Assembly (NCBI RefSeq): GCF_025061645.1 | Contig: NZ_JANYMP010000043.1 | Coordinates: 1-64,000 of the forward strand | DNA from: Umezawaea endophytica | GTDB lineage: Bacteria > Actinomycetota > Actinomycetes > Mycobacteriales > Pseudonocardiaceae | Direction: 5' to 3' | Length of the DNA stretch: 64,000 nucleotides | Part shown: positions 42,940-52,103 of the stretch, piece by piece | How positions within the stretch are numbered: position 1 is the stretch's first letter | How the letters are laid out: each line of letters opens with the position of its first letter | The notes under the pieces: model-generated | Database searches by the model: none | The model's input: the letters and a program-made list of their open reading frames with translations, nothing else | What the model was told of the DNA's origin: nothing | Program-made: the position numbers and the translations under genes

Positions 42940-43416
42940 GTGGCGGTGCCTGGACCACGAGAGTTCGGACCCGACGGGACTCAGGCCCCGCCGCCACCAC
43001 CCGTGTACCCGGACGCCCTCGCGGGTCTGGTCACGGGGGAGACCCGGTACCGGCCGAAGGCCGTCGTGCCGCCCGCCCCGGCGTTCGTGCCGGTCGTCCC
43101 GGACCCGGAGCTGGCCCGCCAGGCGATCCGGACGGCGATGCTGCACGAGCAGCGGGCCCGGCCGGTGCGCGCCCGCCAGCCGCTGCCCCCGCAGATGCAG
43201 GTCAGCGCTCACCGCGTGCAGTACCAGGCACCGGTGGCGCCGACCCCGTTGGCGCACCCGCAGGCGACGTCCCCGCAGCGGATGCCGCAGACCGAGCGGC
43301 CCAAGTCGCGGGGTTCCGCGTTCGGTGGTTGCCTGGTGGCGTTGCTGATCATCGGGTCGGTGTTCTTCAACGTCATCCGGCAGGTCGTCGAAGCGTTGTT
43401 GGACGCAATCCGCTGA
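42940..43416 (+). CDS. Proline-rich C-tail-anchored membrane protein
   Basis: 158-aa protein with a long Pro/Ala/Gln-rich disordered region (APPPPPVYPDAL, PTPLAHPQATSP) and a single C-terminal membrane helix (GCLVALLIIGSVFFNVI). Starts 9 nt after topA, at GTG 42940 or 42946, so it is probably in the same transcript. No known domain. Confidence 0.6.
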   Translation: MAVPGPREFGPDGTQAPPPPPVYPDALAGLVTGETRYRPKAVVPPAPAFVPVVPDPELARQAIRTAMLHEQRARPVRARQPLPPQMQVSAHRVQYQAPVAPTPLAHPQATSPQRMPQTERPKSRGSAFGGCLVALLIIGSVFFNVIRQVVEALLDAIR

Positions 43417-43456
43417 CTGTGCGCACCCGCCGGGTCGGCCGCGGTTAGGCTGATCG

Positions 43457-45583
43457 GTGGGTGGCCTACAGGGGGTGGACAACATCCAGGACAGCGACAA
43501 CGCAGGTCAGCTCGATTCGGGCGGGGCAGGCGCGGCTTCGGCGACCCACCGGTTGCGCAGCGTGTTGGCGATCAGGCCGTTCAGGCGGCTGTGGGGTGTC
43601 ACTTACCTGTGCAGCGTCGGTGACTGGCTGTCACTGCTCGCCCTGACCGGCCTGGTCACGAAGCTGGCCGAGGGCTACGGCTGGGAGGGCTTCGCGCTCA
43701 GCGCCGTCGTGCTGACCCAGTTGCTGCCCGGCATCCTGTTCGCGCCGCTCGGCGGGGTGCTGGCGGACCGGTTCGACCGCCGCAAGGTGATGGTCGCGTG
43801 CGACCTGGCCCGCGGCGGGCTGTTCCTGTCCATCGCGTTCGTCGGCGCGGCGTGGTGGCTGTTCATCGCCAACTTCCTCGTCGGCTGCTGCGCGATGCTG
43901 TGGATCCCGGCCAAGGAGTCCGCGGTCCCGAACCTGCTGCGCAGGCCGGACCAGGTGGAGTCGGCCAACCAGCTCGGTCTGGTGATGACCTACGGCATCT
44001 CCACGATCAGCGGCTTCGGCCTCTACGCGCTCATCTCCGGCATCCCCGGCTACCTGCACCTGACCAGCGACAACGTCGTGTTCCGGGTGGCCATCATCGC
44101 GGTCGTCGTCAACGGCCTGCTGTACATCACCTCGGCGGTCCTCGTCGCGACGCGCATCCCGGAGCTGTCCGGCCGGGCGACGGCGGCGAAGAAGAAGGAG
44201 AGCGCCGAGGACAAGGTCGGCTTCTTCGCGATGATGCGCGACGGCCTCCGCTACGCCTGGCGGACCCCGCTGGTGCGCGGCCTGGTGATCGGCATGATCG
44301 GCGCGTTCGCCGCGGCGGGCGCGGTCATCGGCTGCGCCAAGCTGTACGCGCTGAGCCTCCTCGGCGGCGACAGCGCGTTCGCCCTGCTGTTCATCGCGGT
44401 CTTCATCGGCCTGGCCAGCGGCATGGCCCTGGCGCCCCGGTTCGCCCGCCGCCTGACGTACAACCGGCTGTTCGGCCTGACGATCGTCTGCGCGGGCCTG
44501 AGCCTGGTGATCGTCTCGCTGGCCCCGCACCTGTGGATCGCGCTCATCGCGGTGGCCATGGTCGGCGCGTGCGCGGGCATCGCGTTCCTCACCGGTCTGA
44601 CGATCATCGGCTCGCAGGTCGAGGACTCGATGCGTGGGCGCATGGTCGCGCTCGTCCAGTCCCTGATGAAGATCATCCTAGGCCTGTCGACGGTGGTGAC
44701 GCCGCTGCTGGTGACCGTGTTGAAGCCCCGCACGATCACCCTGTTCAACCACCCCATGAACGTCGACGGCACCCGTCCGGTCATGTTCGGCGCGGGCGTG
44801 CTGGCCGCCGTCGTGGGGCTGATCGCCTACCGGCAGATGGACAACCGGCGGATCGAGCCGATCCTGTCCGAGCTGTTCGCCGCCATCCGGGGCAAGTCGA
44901 AGTCGTCGGCGGGCCTGCTCATCACGGTCGAGGGCGACACCCGCCAGGACACCAGCGTCCAGGCCCGCAGGCTGGCCGAGGCGTTGCGCGCCGAGGGCCA
45001 CGAAGTCCTGCTGGCCAGCGACCCGGACCTGGACGAGCACCGCCTCCGCAGCATGCTGTCCACGGTGGACCTGGCGGGCGTCCGCGCCCACGCGCTGGTC
45101 GCCGCGGCGGTCCGGGCCGACGTGGTCGAACGCGAGGTGCGGCCCGCGCTCGAGAGCGGCGCGCTGGTCGTGATGGAGCGGTACGTCGACAGCCCGCTAG
45201 CCCACTTCAGCGCGGTCGGCAGCGTCCAGCCCGCTGAGGTGGAGGGCCTCGTCGACTGGGCCACCGGCCGGTTGCGGCCGGACGTGACGATCCTGCTGGA
45301 CCGCTCACCGGTGACGATGCCCGTCGACGCGCTGAACGAGACCGTCTTCGGCAAGCCCGCCAAGCGGCCGTTCGACAACATCGAGCACCATTGGCGCGTG
45401 CAGCGCCTCCTCACCGAGATGGCGTCCGCCGACCCCGACCGCTACGTGGTCGTGGACGCGGACGGCACCGAGGACGAGGTCGCCGAACGCGTGCGCGCCG
45501 CGGTCCTCCCGCTGTTCGCGGAACGCCGCGTCCCGGAGGCGCCCCAGCCCGTCGAGGCCCAGCCCGTTGTGGAGAGTTCATGA
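43457..45583 (+). CDS. MFS transporter fused to thymidylate-kinase-like domain
   Basis: 708-aa fusion. Residues ~30-470 are a 12-helix MFS permease (GDWLSLLALTGLV, GGVLADRFDRRKVMVACD with motif A). From ~487 to 690 is a thymidylate-kinase-like domain: LLITVEGDTRQDTS at the P-loop, ERYVDSPLAHFS (cf. DRYxxSxxAY) and VTILLDRSP. The P-loop lacks the GKS/T lysine, so phosphotransfer is questionable. Streptomyces has a similar membrane protein described as having kinase activity (SCO3542, from memory). Its stop overlaps the delta-prime start (ATGA). TAGGCT just before GTG 43457 suggests a leaderless start. Confidence 0.88.
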   Translation: MGGLQGVDNIQDSDNAGQLDSGGAGAASATHRLRSVLAIRPFRRLWGVTYLCSVGDWLSLLALTGLVTKLAEGYGWEGFALSAVVLTQLLPGILFAPLGGVLADRFDRRKVMVACDLARGGLFLSIAFVGAAWWLFIANFLVGCCAMLWIPAKESAVPNLLRRPDQVESANQLGLVMTYGISTISGFGLYALISGIPGYLHLTSDNVVFRVAIIAVVVNGLLYITSAVLVATRIPELSGRATAAKKKESAEDKVGFFAMMRDGLRYAWRTPLVRGLVIGMIGAFAAAGAVIGCAKLYALSLLGGDSAFALLFIAVFIGLASGMALAPRFARRLTYNRLFGLTIVCAGLSLVIVSLAPHLWIALIAVAMVGACAGIAFLTGLTIIGSQVEDSMRGRMVALVQSLMKIILGLSTVVTPLLVTVLKPRTITLFNHPMNVDGTRPVMFGAGVLAAVVGLIAYRQMDNRRIEPILSELFAAIRGKSKSSAGLLITVEGDTRQDTSVQARRLAEALRAEGHEVLLASDPDLDEHRLRSMLSTVDLAGVRAHALVAAAVRADVVEREVRPALESGALVVMERYVDSPLAHFSAVGSVQPAEVEGLVDWATGRLRPDVTILLDRSPVTMPVDALNETVFGKPAKRPFDNIEHHWRVQRLLTEMASADPDRYVVVDADGTEDEVAERVRAAVLPLFAERRVPEAPQPVEAQPVVESS

Positions 45584-46782
45584 ACACGAGCGTGTGGGCC
45601 GACGTCGTCGGCCAGCCCGCTGCCGTCGAGGTCCTGTCCGCCGCGGCCGAGGCGGCGGCGACGATCGTCGCGGGCGGCACCCCGGCTCCGGGCACGATGA
45701 CCCACGCCTGGCTGTTCACCGGCCCGCCCGGCTCCGGCCGTTCGGACACCGCGAAGGCGTTCGCCGCGGCCTTGCAGTGCACGACGGTCGACGACCGGCC
45801 GGGCTGCGGCGACTGCCCCGGCTGCCACACCACGGTCGCCGAAACCCACGCGGACGTCAGGTTCGTGGCCCCGGAGGGCCTGTCGATCTCGGTCGCGGAG
45901 ATGCGCGCGCTCGTCCAGGCCGCCGCCCGCAGGCCCACCGGTGGCCGCTGGCAGGTCGTGATCATCGAGGACGCGGACCGGCTGACCGAGGGCGCCGCCA
46001 ACGCCCTGCTGAAGGCCGTCGAGGAACCGCCGGACCGCACGGTGTTCCTGCTCTGCGCCCCCTCCGACCACCCGGACGACGTCTCCGTGACGATCCGCTC
46101 GCGGTGCCGGATCATCCCGCTCGGCTCGCCGAGGCCCTCCGCCATCGCGGACGTGCTGGAGCACCGCGACGGCGTCTCCGCCGAGGTCGCCCAGTGGGCC
46201 GCGTCGGTGTGCGCGGGCCACGTCGGTCGCGCGCGCAGGCTGGCCACCGACGAGCAGGTCCGCAAGCGCCGCGAGTCCGTGCTGCGCATCCCGCTGGCGG
46301 TCCGCCGCGCCCAGGACGTGTTCACCTGCGCCGACCAGCTCGTGGCCGCCGCGGAGGGCGACGCCACCACGGCCAACGAGTCCCGCAACGAGGACGAGCG
46401 GGCGGCGTTGGAGACCGCGATGGGCGCGGGCGGCACCGGCAAGGGCACCGCCGCCGCCACCCGCGGGGCCAAGGGCGCCATGAAGGACCTGGAGAAGCGG
46501 CAGAAGTCCCGCGCCACCAGGACCCAGCGCGACTCCTACGACACGGCCCTGGTCGACCTGGCGGGCTTCTACCGCGACGTCCTGGTCACCGCCACCGGCT
46601 CCCCGGCCAGGCTCAACCACCCCGACCGCGCCTCCGACGCCCGCACGGCGGCGGACACGTGGACCCCGGAGTCCACGCTGCGCAGGCTGGAAGCCGTCCT
46701 GGCGTGCCGCGACGCGCTGGAGATGAACGTGAAGCCGAGGATCGCCATCGACGCCCTGGTCACGGCCCTGCACCGGGGCTAG
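45580..46782 (+). CDS. holB: DNA polymerase III subunit delta-prime
   Basis: 400-aa clamp-loader subunit. GPPGSGRSDT (48-57) is the Walker A with Arg replacing Lys, as expected for the non-hydrolysing delta-prime. A zinc module CGDCPGCH, the VVIIEDADRL strand and the SRC arginine-finger motif (RSRCRII) follow. The C-terminal third is extended with a charged GGTGKGTAAATRGAKGA linker typical of actinobacterial versions. Coupled to the MFS-kinase fusion by a 4-bp overlap, and ends in a 4-bp convergent overlap with the iclR gene. Matches Rv3644c. Confidence 0.93.
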   Translation: MNTSVWADVVGQPAAVEVLSAAAEAAATIVAGGTPAPGTMTHAWLFTGPPGSGRSDTAKAFAAALQCTTVDDRPGCGDCPGCHTTVAETHADVRFVAPEGLSISVAEMRALVQAAARRPTGGRWQVVIIEDADRLTEGAANALLKAVEEPPDRTVFLLCAPSDHPDDVSVTIRSRCRIIPLGSPRPSAIADVLEHRDGVSAEVAQWAASVCAGHVGRARRLATDEQVRKRRESVLRIPLAVRRAQDVFTCADQLVAAAEGDATTANESRNEDERAALETAMGAGGTGKGTAAATRGAKGAMKDLEKRQKSRATRTQRDSYDTALVDLAGFYRDVLVTATGSPARLNHPDRASDARTAADTWTPESTLRRLEAVLACRDALEMNVKPRIAIDALVTALHRG

Positions 46783-47525
46783 GCGTCCACGTACCCCAGC
46801 GCGGTCGACACCGCTCCGGCGGCCAGCAGGACGCGCGGGCCCAGTGCGGCCAGTTGGTCCATCGTGTGCTCCATGGCCAGGGTGGACGCCGAGATACCGC
46901 CGACGACGGCGCCGGTGTGGTCGCGGATCGCGGCGCCGACGCAGCGGATGCCGATCTCGTTCTCCTCGTCGTCGAAGCCGTAGCCGACGCGGCGGGCCTC
47001 GGCCACCTCGGCCCGCAGCCGGTCCTCGGTGGTGATGGTCTTCGGCGTGCGGCCGGTGAGCGTGACGCGGGCGACCAGCGCGTCGAACTCGGCGGGCGCC
47101 AGTGACGCCAGCACGGCCTTGCCGATGGCCGAGCAGTGCACGGACAAGCCCATGCCCAGCCGGGACGGCATCCGGTAGGGCTTATCGGCCTCGACCTTGT
47201 CCACGTAGACGAGTTCGTCGCCGACCAGCATCGCCAGGTGGACGGTGCACAGCGACTCCTCGCGGAGGGCCCGCAGAGCGGGGCGCGCCCGTTCCACGGT
47301 GTCCACCGGCCGGAGCACCTTCCCGGCCATCACCAGCACCTTCGGGCCCGCGAGGTAGCCGCCGTCGGACCGGACGGCGGCGAAACCCCGGTCCACCATG
47401 GCTTGCAGCAGCCGGTGCACGGTCGACTTGGGCAGCCCGGTGACCCGCGCGATGTCGGTGATCCGCGAGTGGTCGGCCAGCGCCTCCAGCACGGCCAACG
47501 TCTTCTCCACCGCGGTGTCCGTCAC
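46779..47525 (-). CDS. IclR-family regulator of uronate catabolism (KdgR-like)
   Basis: 248-aa regulator with an N-terminal winged helix (SRITDIARVTGLPKSTVHRLLQ) and a C-terminal effector domain (LSVHCSAIGKAVLASL, GIRCVGAAIRDHTGAVVGGIS). The GTG at 47525 overlaps the kduD stop (GTGA) and is preferred over 47537. As the last gene of kduI-kduD-iclR it probably represses the divergent kdu and permease/GH88 operons, with a keto-deoxy-gluconate-type effector, by analogy with KdgR. Four GTTC/GAAC half-sites in the divergent promoter are candidate targets. Confidence 0.88.
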   Translation of the reverse strand: MTDTAVEKTLAVLEALADHSRITDIARVTGLPKSTVHRLLQAMVDRGFAAVRSDGGYLAGPKVLVMAGKVLRPVDTVERARPALRALREESLCTVHLAMLVGDELVYVDKVEADKPYRMPSRLGMGLSVHCSAIGKAVLASLAPAEFDALVARVTLTGRTPKTITTEDRLRAEVAEARRVGYGFDDEENEIGIRCVGAAIRDHTGAVVGGISASTLAMEHTMDQLAALGPRVLLAAGAVSTALGYVDA

Positions 47526-48256
47526 CGGCCCAGCCACCCGCCGTCAACGACGAGCACGTGCCCGTTCACGTAGTCCGACGCCCGCGAGCTGAGGAACACG
47601 GCCGCGCCGACCACGTCCTCCGGCGTGCCCCACCGGCCGGTGGGTATCCGGCCTCGGATCGCGGGCTCACGGCCGGGATCGGCGCGCAGGTCCGCGGTGT
47701 TGTCGGTGGTGATGTATCCGGGAGCGATCGCGTTCACCTGCACATTGTGCGGTGCCCACTCGTTGGCCAGCGCCTTGGTCAGGCCCGCGACCGCGTGCTT
47801 GCTCGCCGAGTACGCCGGAACCGTGACGCCGCCCTGGAAGCTGAGCAGCGACGCGACGTTCACGATCTTCCCGCCACCGCCGTCGAGCATCCGCCCGCCG
47901 ACGACCCGGCTCAGCTCGAACACCGAGTCCAGGTTGACCGACAGGACCCGCCGCCAGTCGGCCAGTGACACGTCCGCCGCGGGTTCGCGGTGGATCGTCC
48001 CGGCGTTGTTCACCAGCACGTCGATCCGGCGCTCGGCGAGCACCGGGGCCACCGCGCGTTCGACCGCGGTCGGGTCGGCGAGGTCGACGACGACGGTGTC
48101 CACCACGGCGTCCGGCACGTCGCCGAAGTCCGCGGATCGCCCCAGCAGCACCAGGTCCGCGCCCGCGTCGGCCAACCCGAGCGCGATGGCGCGGCCGATG
48201 CCGGAACGCGCGCCGGTCACCAGCGCGGTCCGCCCGCGCAGGGAGAAGAGGTCCAC
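47522..48256 (-). CDS. kduD: 2-dehydro-3-deoxy-D-gluconate 5-dehydrogenase
   Basis: 244-aa short-chain dehydrogenase. NAD site TGARSGIG, NNAGTIHRE, catalytic Ser in VASLLSFQGG, YSASKHAVAGL, and the KduD-type TDNTADLR and VVDGGWLGR ends. It reduces 2,5-diketo-3-deoxygluconate to KDG. GTG at 48256 with GAGGAG five bases upstream. 13 bp separate it from the upstream kduI. Confidence 0.93.
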   Translation of the reverse strand: MDLFSLRGRTALVTGARSGIGRAIALGLADAGADLVLLGRSADFGDVPDAVVDTVVVDLADPTAVERAVAPVLAERRIDVLVNNAGTIHREPAADVSLADWRRVLSVNLDSVFELSRVVGGRMLDGGGGKIVNVASLLSFQGGVTVPAYSASKHAVAGLTKALANEWAPHNVQVNAIAPGYITTDNTADLRADPGREPAIRGRIPTGRWGTPEDVVGAAVFLSSRASDYVNGHVLVVDGGWLGR

Positions 48257-48269
48257 GGGGCTCCTCGGC

Positions 48270-49097
48270 TCAGCGGAGATCGGTCACCGCGACGGGTTCC
48301 ACGTCGTCGTAGGCCTGGTTCTCCCCGCCCATGGCCCAGACGAACGAGTACGCGTGCGTGCCGGCTCCACTGTGGACGGACCAGCTCGGCGAGATCACCA
48401 CCTCCTCGTTGCGCACCACCAGGTTCCGCGTCGCGTGCGGTTCACCCATCAGGTGCACCACCCGGTGCTCGTCCGGCAGGTCGAAGTACAGGTAGGCCTC
48501 CGTGCGCCGGTCGTGGGTGTGCGGCGGCATCGTGTTCCACACGCTGCCGGGCGCCAACGTCGTCATGCCCAGCACGAGCTGGCTGGACCGGATCCCGTCC
48601 GCGTGCACGAACTTCCGGATCTCGCGGACGTTCGACGTGGACTGGTCGCCGAGGTGCAGGGCGTCAACATCCTCGTACCGCGCGACTTCCGTGGGGAACT
48701 CGGCGTGCGACGGCGTGGAGAACAGGTAGAAGCGCGTGCCCTCCTCGGCGGCCTGGAAGCGCACGACGGTCGCGCCCCGGCCGACGTACGCGCAGTCGCG
48801 GGCGTCGAGCTTGTGCTCGGTGTCGTCGACGGTGACGCTGCCCGAACCGCGGACCACGACGACCGCCAGTTCCCGCCGGGCCAGGAACGTGTCGGCCCGC
48901 AGCGCGTCGGCGGGTTCCAGCTCCAGCGGCGTACCCGGCAGGGGGGAGGCGCCGCCGACCACGACGCGGTCCTCGTGCGAGTAGACGAGCTTCACCTCCC
49001 CGGCGACGAACAGGTCCTCGACGAGGAAGCGCTCCCGCAACTGGTCGGTGTCGAGCGCGGCCAGGGCGGACGGATGGGTCGCGTGCCGGATTTCCAT
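48270..49097 (-). CDS. kduI: 5-dehydro-4-deoxy-D-glucuronate isomerase
   Basis: 275-aa cupin isomerase converting 4-deoxy-5-ketouronate into 2,5-diketo-3-deoxygluconate. Zinc ligands are visible in NTMPPHTHDRRTEAYLYF (two His, Glu) and the later WSVHSGAGTH. FEV-type N-domain begins EIRHATHPSAL. ATG at 49097. First gene of the leftward operon; shares a 157-bp divergent promoter with the permease. Confidence 0.95.
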   Translation of the reverse strand: MEIRHATHPSALAALDTDQLRERFLVEDLFVAGEVKLVYSHEDRVVVGGASPLPGTPLELEPADALRADTFLARRELAVVVVRGSGSVTVDDTEHKLDARDCAYVGRGATVVRFQAAEEGTRFYLFSTPSHAEFPTEVARYEDVDALHLGDQSTSNVREIRKFVHADGIRSSQLVLGMTTLAPGSVWNTMPPHTHDRRTEAYLYFDLPDEHRVVHLMGEPHATRNLVVRNEEVVISPSWSVHSGAGTHAYSFVWAMGGENQAYDDVEPVAVTDLR

Positions 49098-49149
49098 GGC
49101 GGTGATGCCTTCCGATCGTGGCTGTGCGGTGACACTATGTGCTCGGTCC

Positions 49150-49180
49150 GTTCATGGAACTACGTTCCGCCGGATGGAAC
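49150..49180. promoter_or_regulatory. Operator: four alternating GTTC/GAAC half-sites
   Basis: GTTC (49150-49153), GGAAC (49156-49160), GTTCC (49164-49168) and GGAAC (49176-49180). The centre GGAAC-TAC-GTTCC is a perfect dyad. IclR proteins often bind as dimers of dimers, which suits a four-half-site array in the kduI/permease divergent promoter. Confidence 0.6.
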
Positions 49181-49254
49181 AAGTGTGGTCTCGTCACTTC
49201 GCCGCCGCCGGTGACGAGTCGGTCCGCAGTGCGCCCGGAAGGCGGCGGTAGACG

Positions 49255-50853
49255 ATGTACCAGCAGAACCCCGACCCAACGGGGTCCCTACTCCTGTCCG
49301 CGCTCCTCGCCCTGATCCCCCTGGTCACGGTGCTGGTGCTGCTGGGCGGCCTCAGGTGGAAGGCGCACTGGGCGGGCCTGACGGCGCTGGCGCTCTCGCT
49401 CGGCATCGCCGTGGCCGTGTACTCGATGCCGCTGGGCACCGCGCTCAACTCCGCGGCCTTCGGCGCCGCGACCAGCGTGCTCGTGGTCCTGTGGATCACG
49501 TTCAACGCCATCTGGATCTACGACCTCACCGTCGAGAGCGGGCACTTCACCGTGCTGCGCCGGGCGTTCAGCTCGATCAGCGACGACCCCCGCGTGCAGG
49601 CGATCGTGATCGCCTTCTCGTTCGGCGCGCTCCTGGAAGCGCTCGCGGGCGGCGGCGGACCGGTCGCCATCTGCTCGGTCATGCTCATCGCGCTCGGCGT
49701 CGCCCCGATGAAGGCCGCCGCGCTCGCGCTCGTCGCGGACACCGCGCCCGTCGCGTTCGGCGGCATGGGCAACCCGATCACCGTCCTGGGCACCGTGACG
49801 GGCCTGCCCGCCGAGCAGTTCGGCGCGATGGCGGGCCGCCAGGTGTCGCTGCTCGCGGTGCTGGTGCCGTTCGTGCTGGTGTTCATCGTCGACGGCAGGC
49901 GCGGCGTCCGCGAGGTGTGGCCGATCGCCCTCGCCGCCGGGCTGTCGTTCGGCGTCACGCAGTACCTGGTGTCGAACTTCGTGTCCTACAAGCTGTGCGA
50001 CATCATCGCGGCCGTCGTCTCGGTCGGCGCGGTGATCGCGGCGGTCCGGCTCCGCAAGCCCGCGGGCGTGCCCGTGACCGTCGGCGGCGGTTCGCCGGAC
50101 GACACCCGTGACGACTCCCGGCGTGACGTGGCCGTCGCGTTCGCCCCGTACGCGATCATCGTGGCCGTCTTCTCGCTCGCCCAGGTCACCGCCGTGAAAA
50201 CGCTGCTGGAGAAGGCGACCACGAAGTTCGCCTGGCCGGGCCTGCACATCACCGGCGCGAACGGGAAGCCCGTCGCGACGGTGTACACGCTCAACCCGCT
50301 GTCGGCGACCGGCACGCTGCTGCTCGTCTCCGGCCTGCTGTCCCTGCTCGTGCTGCGCGTCGGGCTCGGCAGGGCCGTCGCGATCTACGGTCGCACGATC
50401 CGCCGCTTTGGTTGGGCGATCCTCGCGATCCTGGCCGTGTTCGCCCTGTCCTACGTCATGAACTTCTCCGGCCAGATCACCACGCTCGGCGTGTGGCTCG
50501 CGGGCACGGGCGCGTTCTTCGCGTTCCTGTCACCCGTGGTGGGCTGGTTCGGCGTCACGATCACCGGCACCGACGCGGGCTCCAACGCCCTCTTCGGAAC
50601 CCTGCAAACCACTGCCGCCCAACAACTCGACGCGTCCCCGTTCCTGTTCGGCGCCTCGAACAGTTCCGGCGGCGTCATGGCGAAGATGATCTCGCCCCAG
50701 AACCTGGCGATCGGCACCGCCGCCGCGGGCCTGGTCGGCAAGGAAGGCGAACTCTTCCGCCGCGTCTTCGGCTGGAGCCTGCTCCTGCTGCTCCTCATGT
50801 GCGTCCTGGCCTACCTGCAATCAACGCCGATCCTCGGATGGATGGTCCCATGA
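49255..50853 (+). CDS. LctP-family permease, predicted uronate uptake
   Basis: 532-aa lactate-permease-family (TC 2.A.14) transporter with ~13 membrane helices. Family landmarks: LLEALAGGGGPVAI, TAPVAFGGMGNPI, GTDAGSNALFGTLQ and NSSGGVMAKMISPQNLAIG. Known members carry lactate or glycolate. Placement between kduID and a GH88 hydrolase, with a 4-bp overlap into the latter, argues that this one imports unsaturated uronic acids or small uronides. That substrate is an inference. Confidence 0.85.
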   Translation: MYQQNPDPTGSLLLSALLALIPLVTVLVLLGGLRWKAHWAGLTALALSLGIAVAVYSMPLGTALNSAAFGAATSVLVVLWITFNAIWIYDLTVESGHFTVLRRAFSSISDDPRVQAIVIAFSFGALLEALAGGGGPVAICSVMLIALGVAPMKAAALALVADTAPVAFGGMGNPITVLGTVTGLPAEQFGAMAGRQVSLLAVLVPFVLVFIVDGRRGVREVWPIALAAGLSFGVTQYLVSNFVSYKLCDIIAAVVSVGAVIAAVRLRKPAGVPVTVGGGSPDDTRDDSRRDVAVAFAPYAIIVAVFSLAQVTAVKTLLEKATTKFAWPGLHITGANGKPVATVYTLNPLSATGTLLLVSGLLSLLVLRVGLGRAVAIYGRTIRRFGWAILAILAVFALSYVMNFSGQITTLGVWLAGTGAFFAFLSPVVGWFGVTITGTDAGSNALFGTLQTTAAQQLDASPFLFGASNSSGGVMAKMISPQNLAIGTAAAGLVGKEGELFRRVFGWSLLLLLLMCVLAYLQSTPILGWMVP

Positions 50854-52058
50854 CAATGTCCCGCCGTACCTTGCTGACCTCGGCCGCCGTCGCGGCCGGA
50901 ACCACCGCCGTGACGGGAGGAACCGCGTTGGCGCAGGAGCCCGTGCCCGGTCCGGAAGCGTTGCGCGGCGCGCTCGACTACGCCGTGTCGAAGGTGCGCG
51001 TCACCGGACCGGCCATCACGACGTTCCCCGAGATCACCAGGGCCGAGAGGTGGACCTACGTCGCCGACGGCGGCTGGGTCGGCGGCTTCTGGCCGGGAAC
51101 GCTGTGGATGGCCTACCTCGCGAGTGACGACGCCCAGTTCAAGACGCTCGCGCTGGCGGCGTCCGAGCGGTTGTCGCCGCGCAAGGACGTGGCCCGCGAC
51201 CACGACATGGGCTTCCTGTTCTACCCGTCGTGGGTCACGGCGTGGCGGCTCACCGGCGACGTGAAGTGGCGCGACGGCGCGATCAAGGCCGCCGACGGGC
51301 TGATCGGCAGGTTCAACGCGGCCGGGCGGTTCATCCGGGCGTGGGGGTCGCTGAGTTCCCCCAACGACGCGGGCCGGTCGATCATCGACACGATGATGAA
51401 CCTCGACCTGCTCGCGTTCGCCTCGAAGGAGACGGGCGACCGCAAGTACCTCGACATCGCCATCGCCCACGCGAAGACGACGCAGACGCACTTCGTCCGC
51501 CCGGACGGTTCGACGCCGCACGTCTTCGACTTCAACCCGACCACGGGCGCCCCGATCGGCCAGAACACCGTGCAGGGCTACAGCCCGACGTCGGCGTGGT
51601 CGCGCGGGCAGGCGTGGGCGATCTACGGGTTCACCACGATGTACCGGCGCACCAACGACGCGTCGTTCCTCGCCACCGCGCGGAAGCTGTCGGACTTCGC
51701 GCTGGGCCAGCTCACGCCGGACCACGTGCCGGTGTGGGACTACCGCGCACCGCAGGCGCCAAACGACATCAAGGACTCGTCGGCGGGCGCGATCATGGCC
51801 GCGGGCCTGCTGGACCTGGCCAAGGCGTCCGGGAGGAGCCAGTACCGGGACTCCGCGCTGCGCATCCTGCACGGCCTGACCAGGGACTGCCTGACGAAGA
51901 AGTCGACGCGGGCGGAAGCGGTGCTGGCGCGCGGAACCCGCAACCGGCCGTCGGAGGACGGGGTCGAGGTTTCGCTGCCGTACGCGGACTACTACTTCAT
52001 GGAGGCACTGCTGCGGGTGCTCAAGCCCGCCGAGATCTCGCGCGCCATCGGCCTGTGA
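50850..52058 (+). CDS. Unsaturated glucuronyl hydrolase (GH88), Tat-exported
   Basis: 402-aa family-88 hydrolase that hydrates the double bond of 4,5-unsaturated uronyl oligosaccharides left by polysaccharide lyases. Catalytic aspartates Asp119 (HDMGF) and Asp180 (IIDTMMNL) keep the 61-residue separation of Bacillus UGL (D88/D149). The N-terminus SRRTLLTSAAVAAGTT is a twin-arginine signal, so it acts outside the cell. ATG overlaps the permease stop. It would release monosaccharides that the permease imports for KduI/KduD. Confidence 0.92.
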   Translation: MTMSRRTLLTSAAVAAGTTAVTGGTALAQEPVPGPEALRGALDYAVSKVRVTGPAITTFPEITRAERWTYVADGGWVGGFWPGTLWMAYLASDDAQFKTLALAASERLSPRKDVARDHDMGFLFYPSWVTAWRLTGDVKWRDGAIKAADGLIGRFNAAGRFIRAWGSLSSPNDAGRSIIDTMMNLDLLAFASKETGDRKYLDIAIAHAKTTQTHFVRPDGSTPHVFDFNPTTGAPIGQNTVQGYSPTSAWSRGQAWAIYGFTTMYRRTNDASFLATARKLSDFALGQLTPDHVPVWDYRAPQAPNDIKDSSAGAIMAAGLLDLAKASGRSQYRDSALRILHGLTRDCLTKKSTRAEAVLARGTRNRPSEDGVEVSLPYADYYFMEALLRVLKPAEISRAIGL

Positions 52059-52067
52059 GGACGTGAA

Positions 52068-52101
52068 CCGGGTGGGGAGGCGTCGGGGCCTCCCCACCCG
52101 G
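52068..52101. terminator. Bidirectional terminator
   Basis: CCGGGTGGGGAGG (52068-52080) pairs with CCTCCCCACCCGG (52089-52101) between two convergent genes. Confidence 0.75.
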
Positions 52102-52103
52102 CT

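Noticed and set aside
39754-43500. Very long minus-strand open frame (1248 codons) opposite topA
   Set aside because: It lies antisense to topA and its neighbours, has low-complexity R/G/H/L-rich composition and no domains. High GC keeps antisense frames open.
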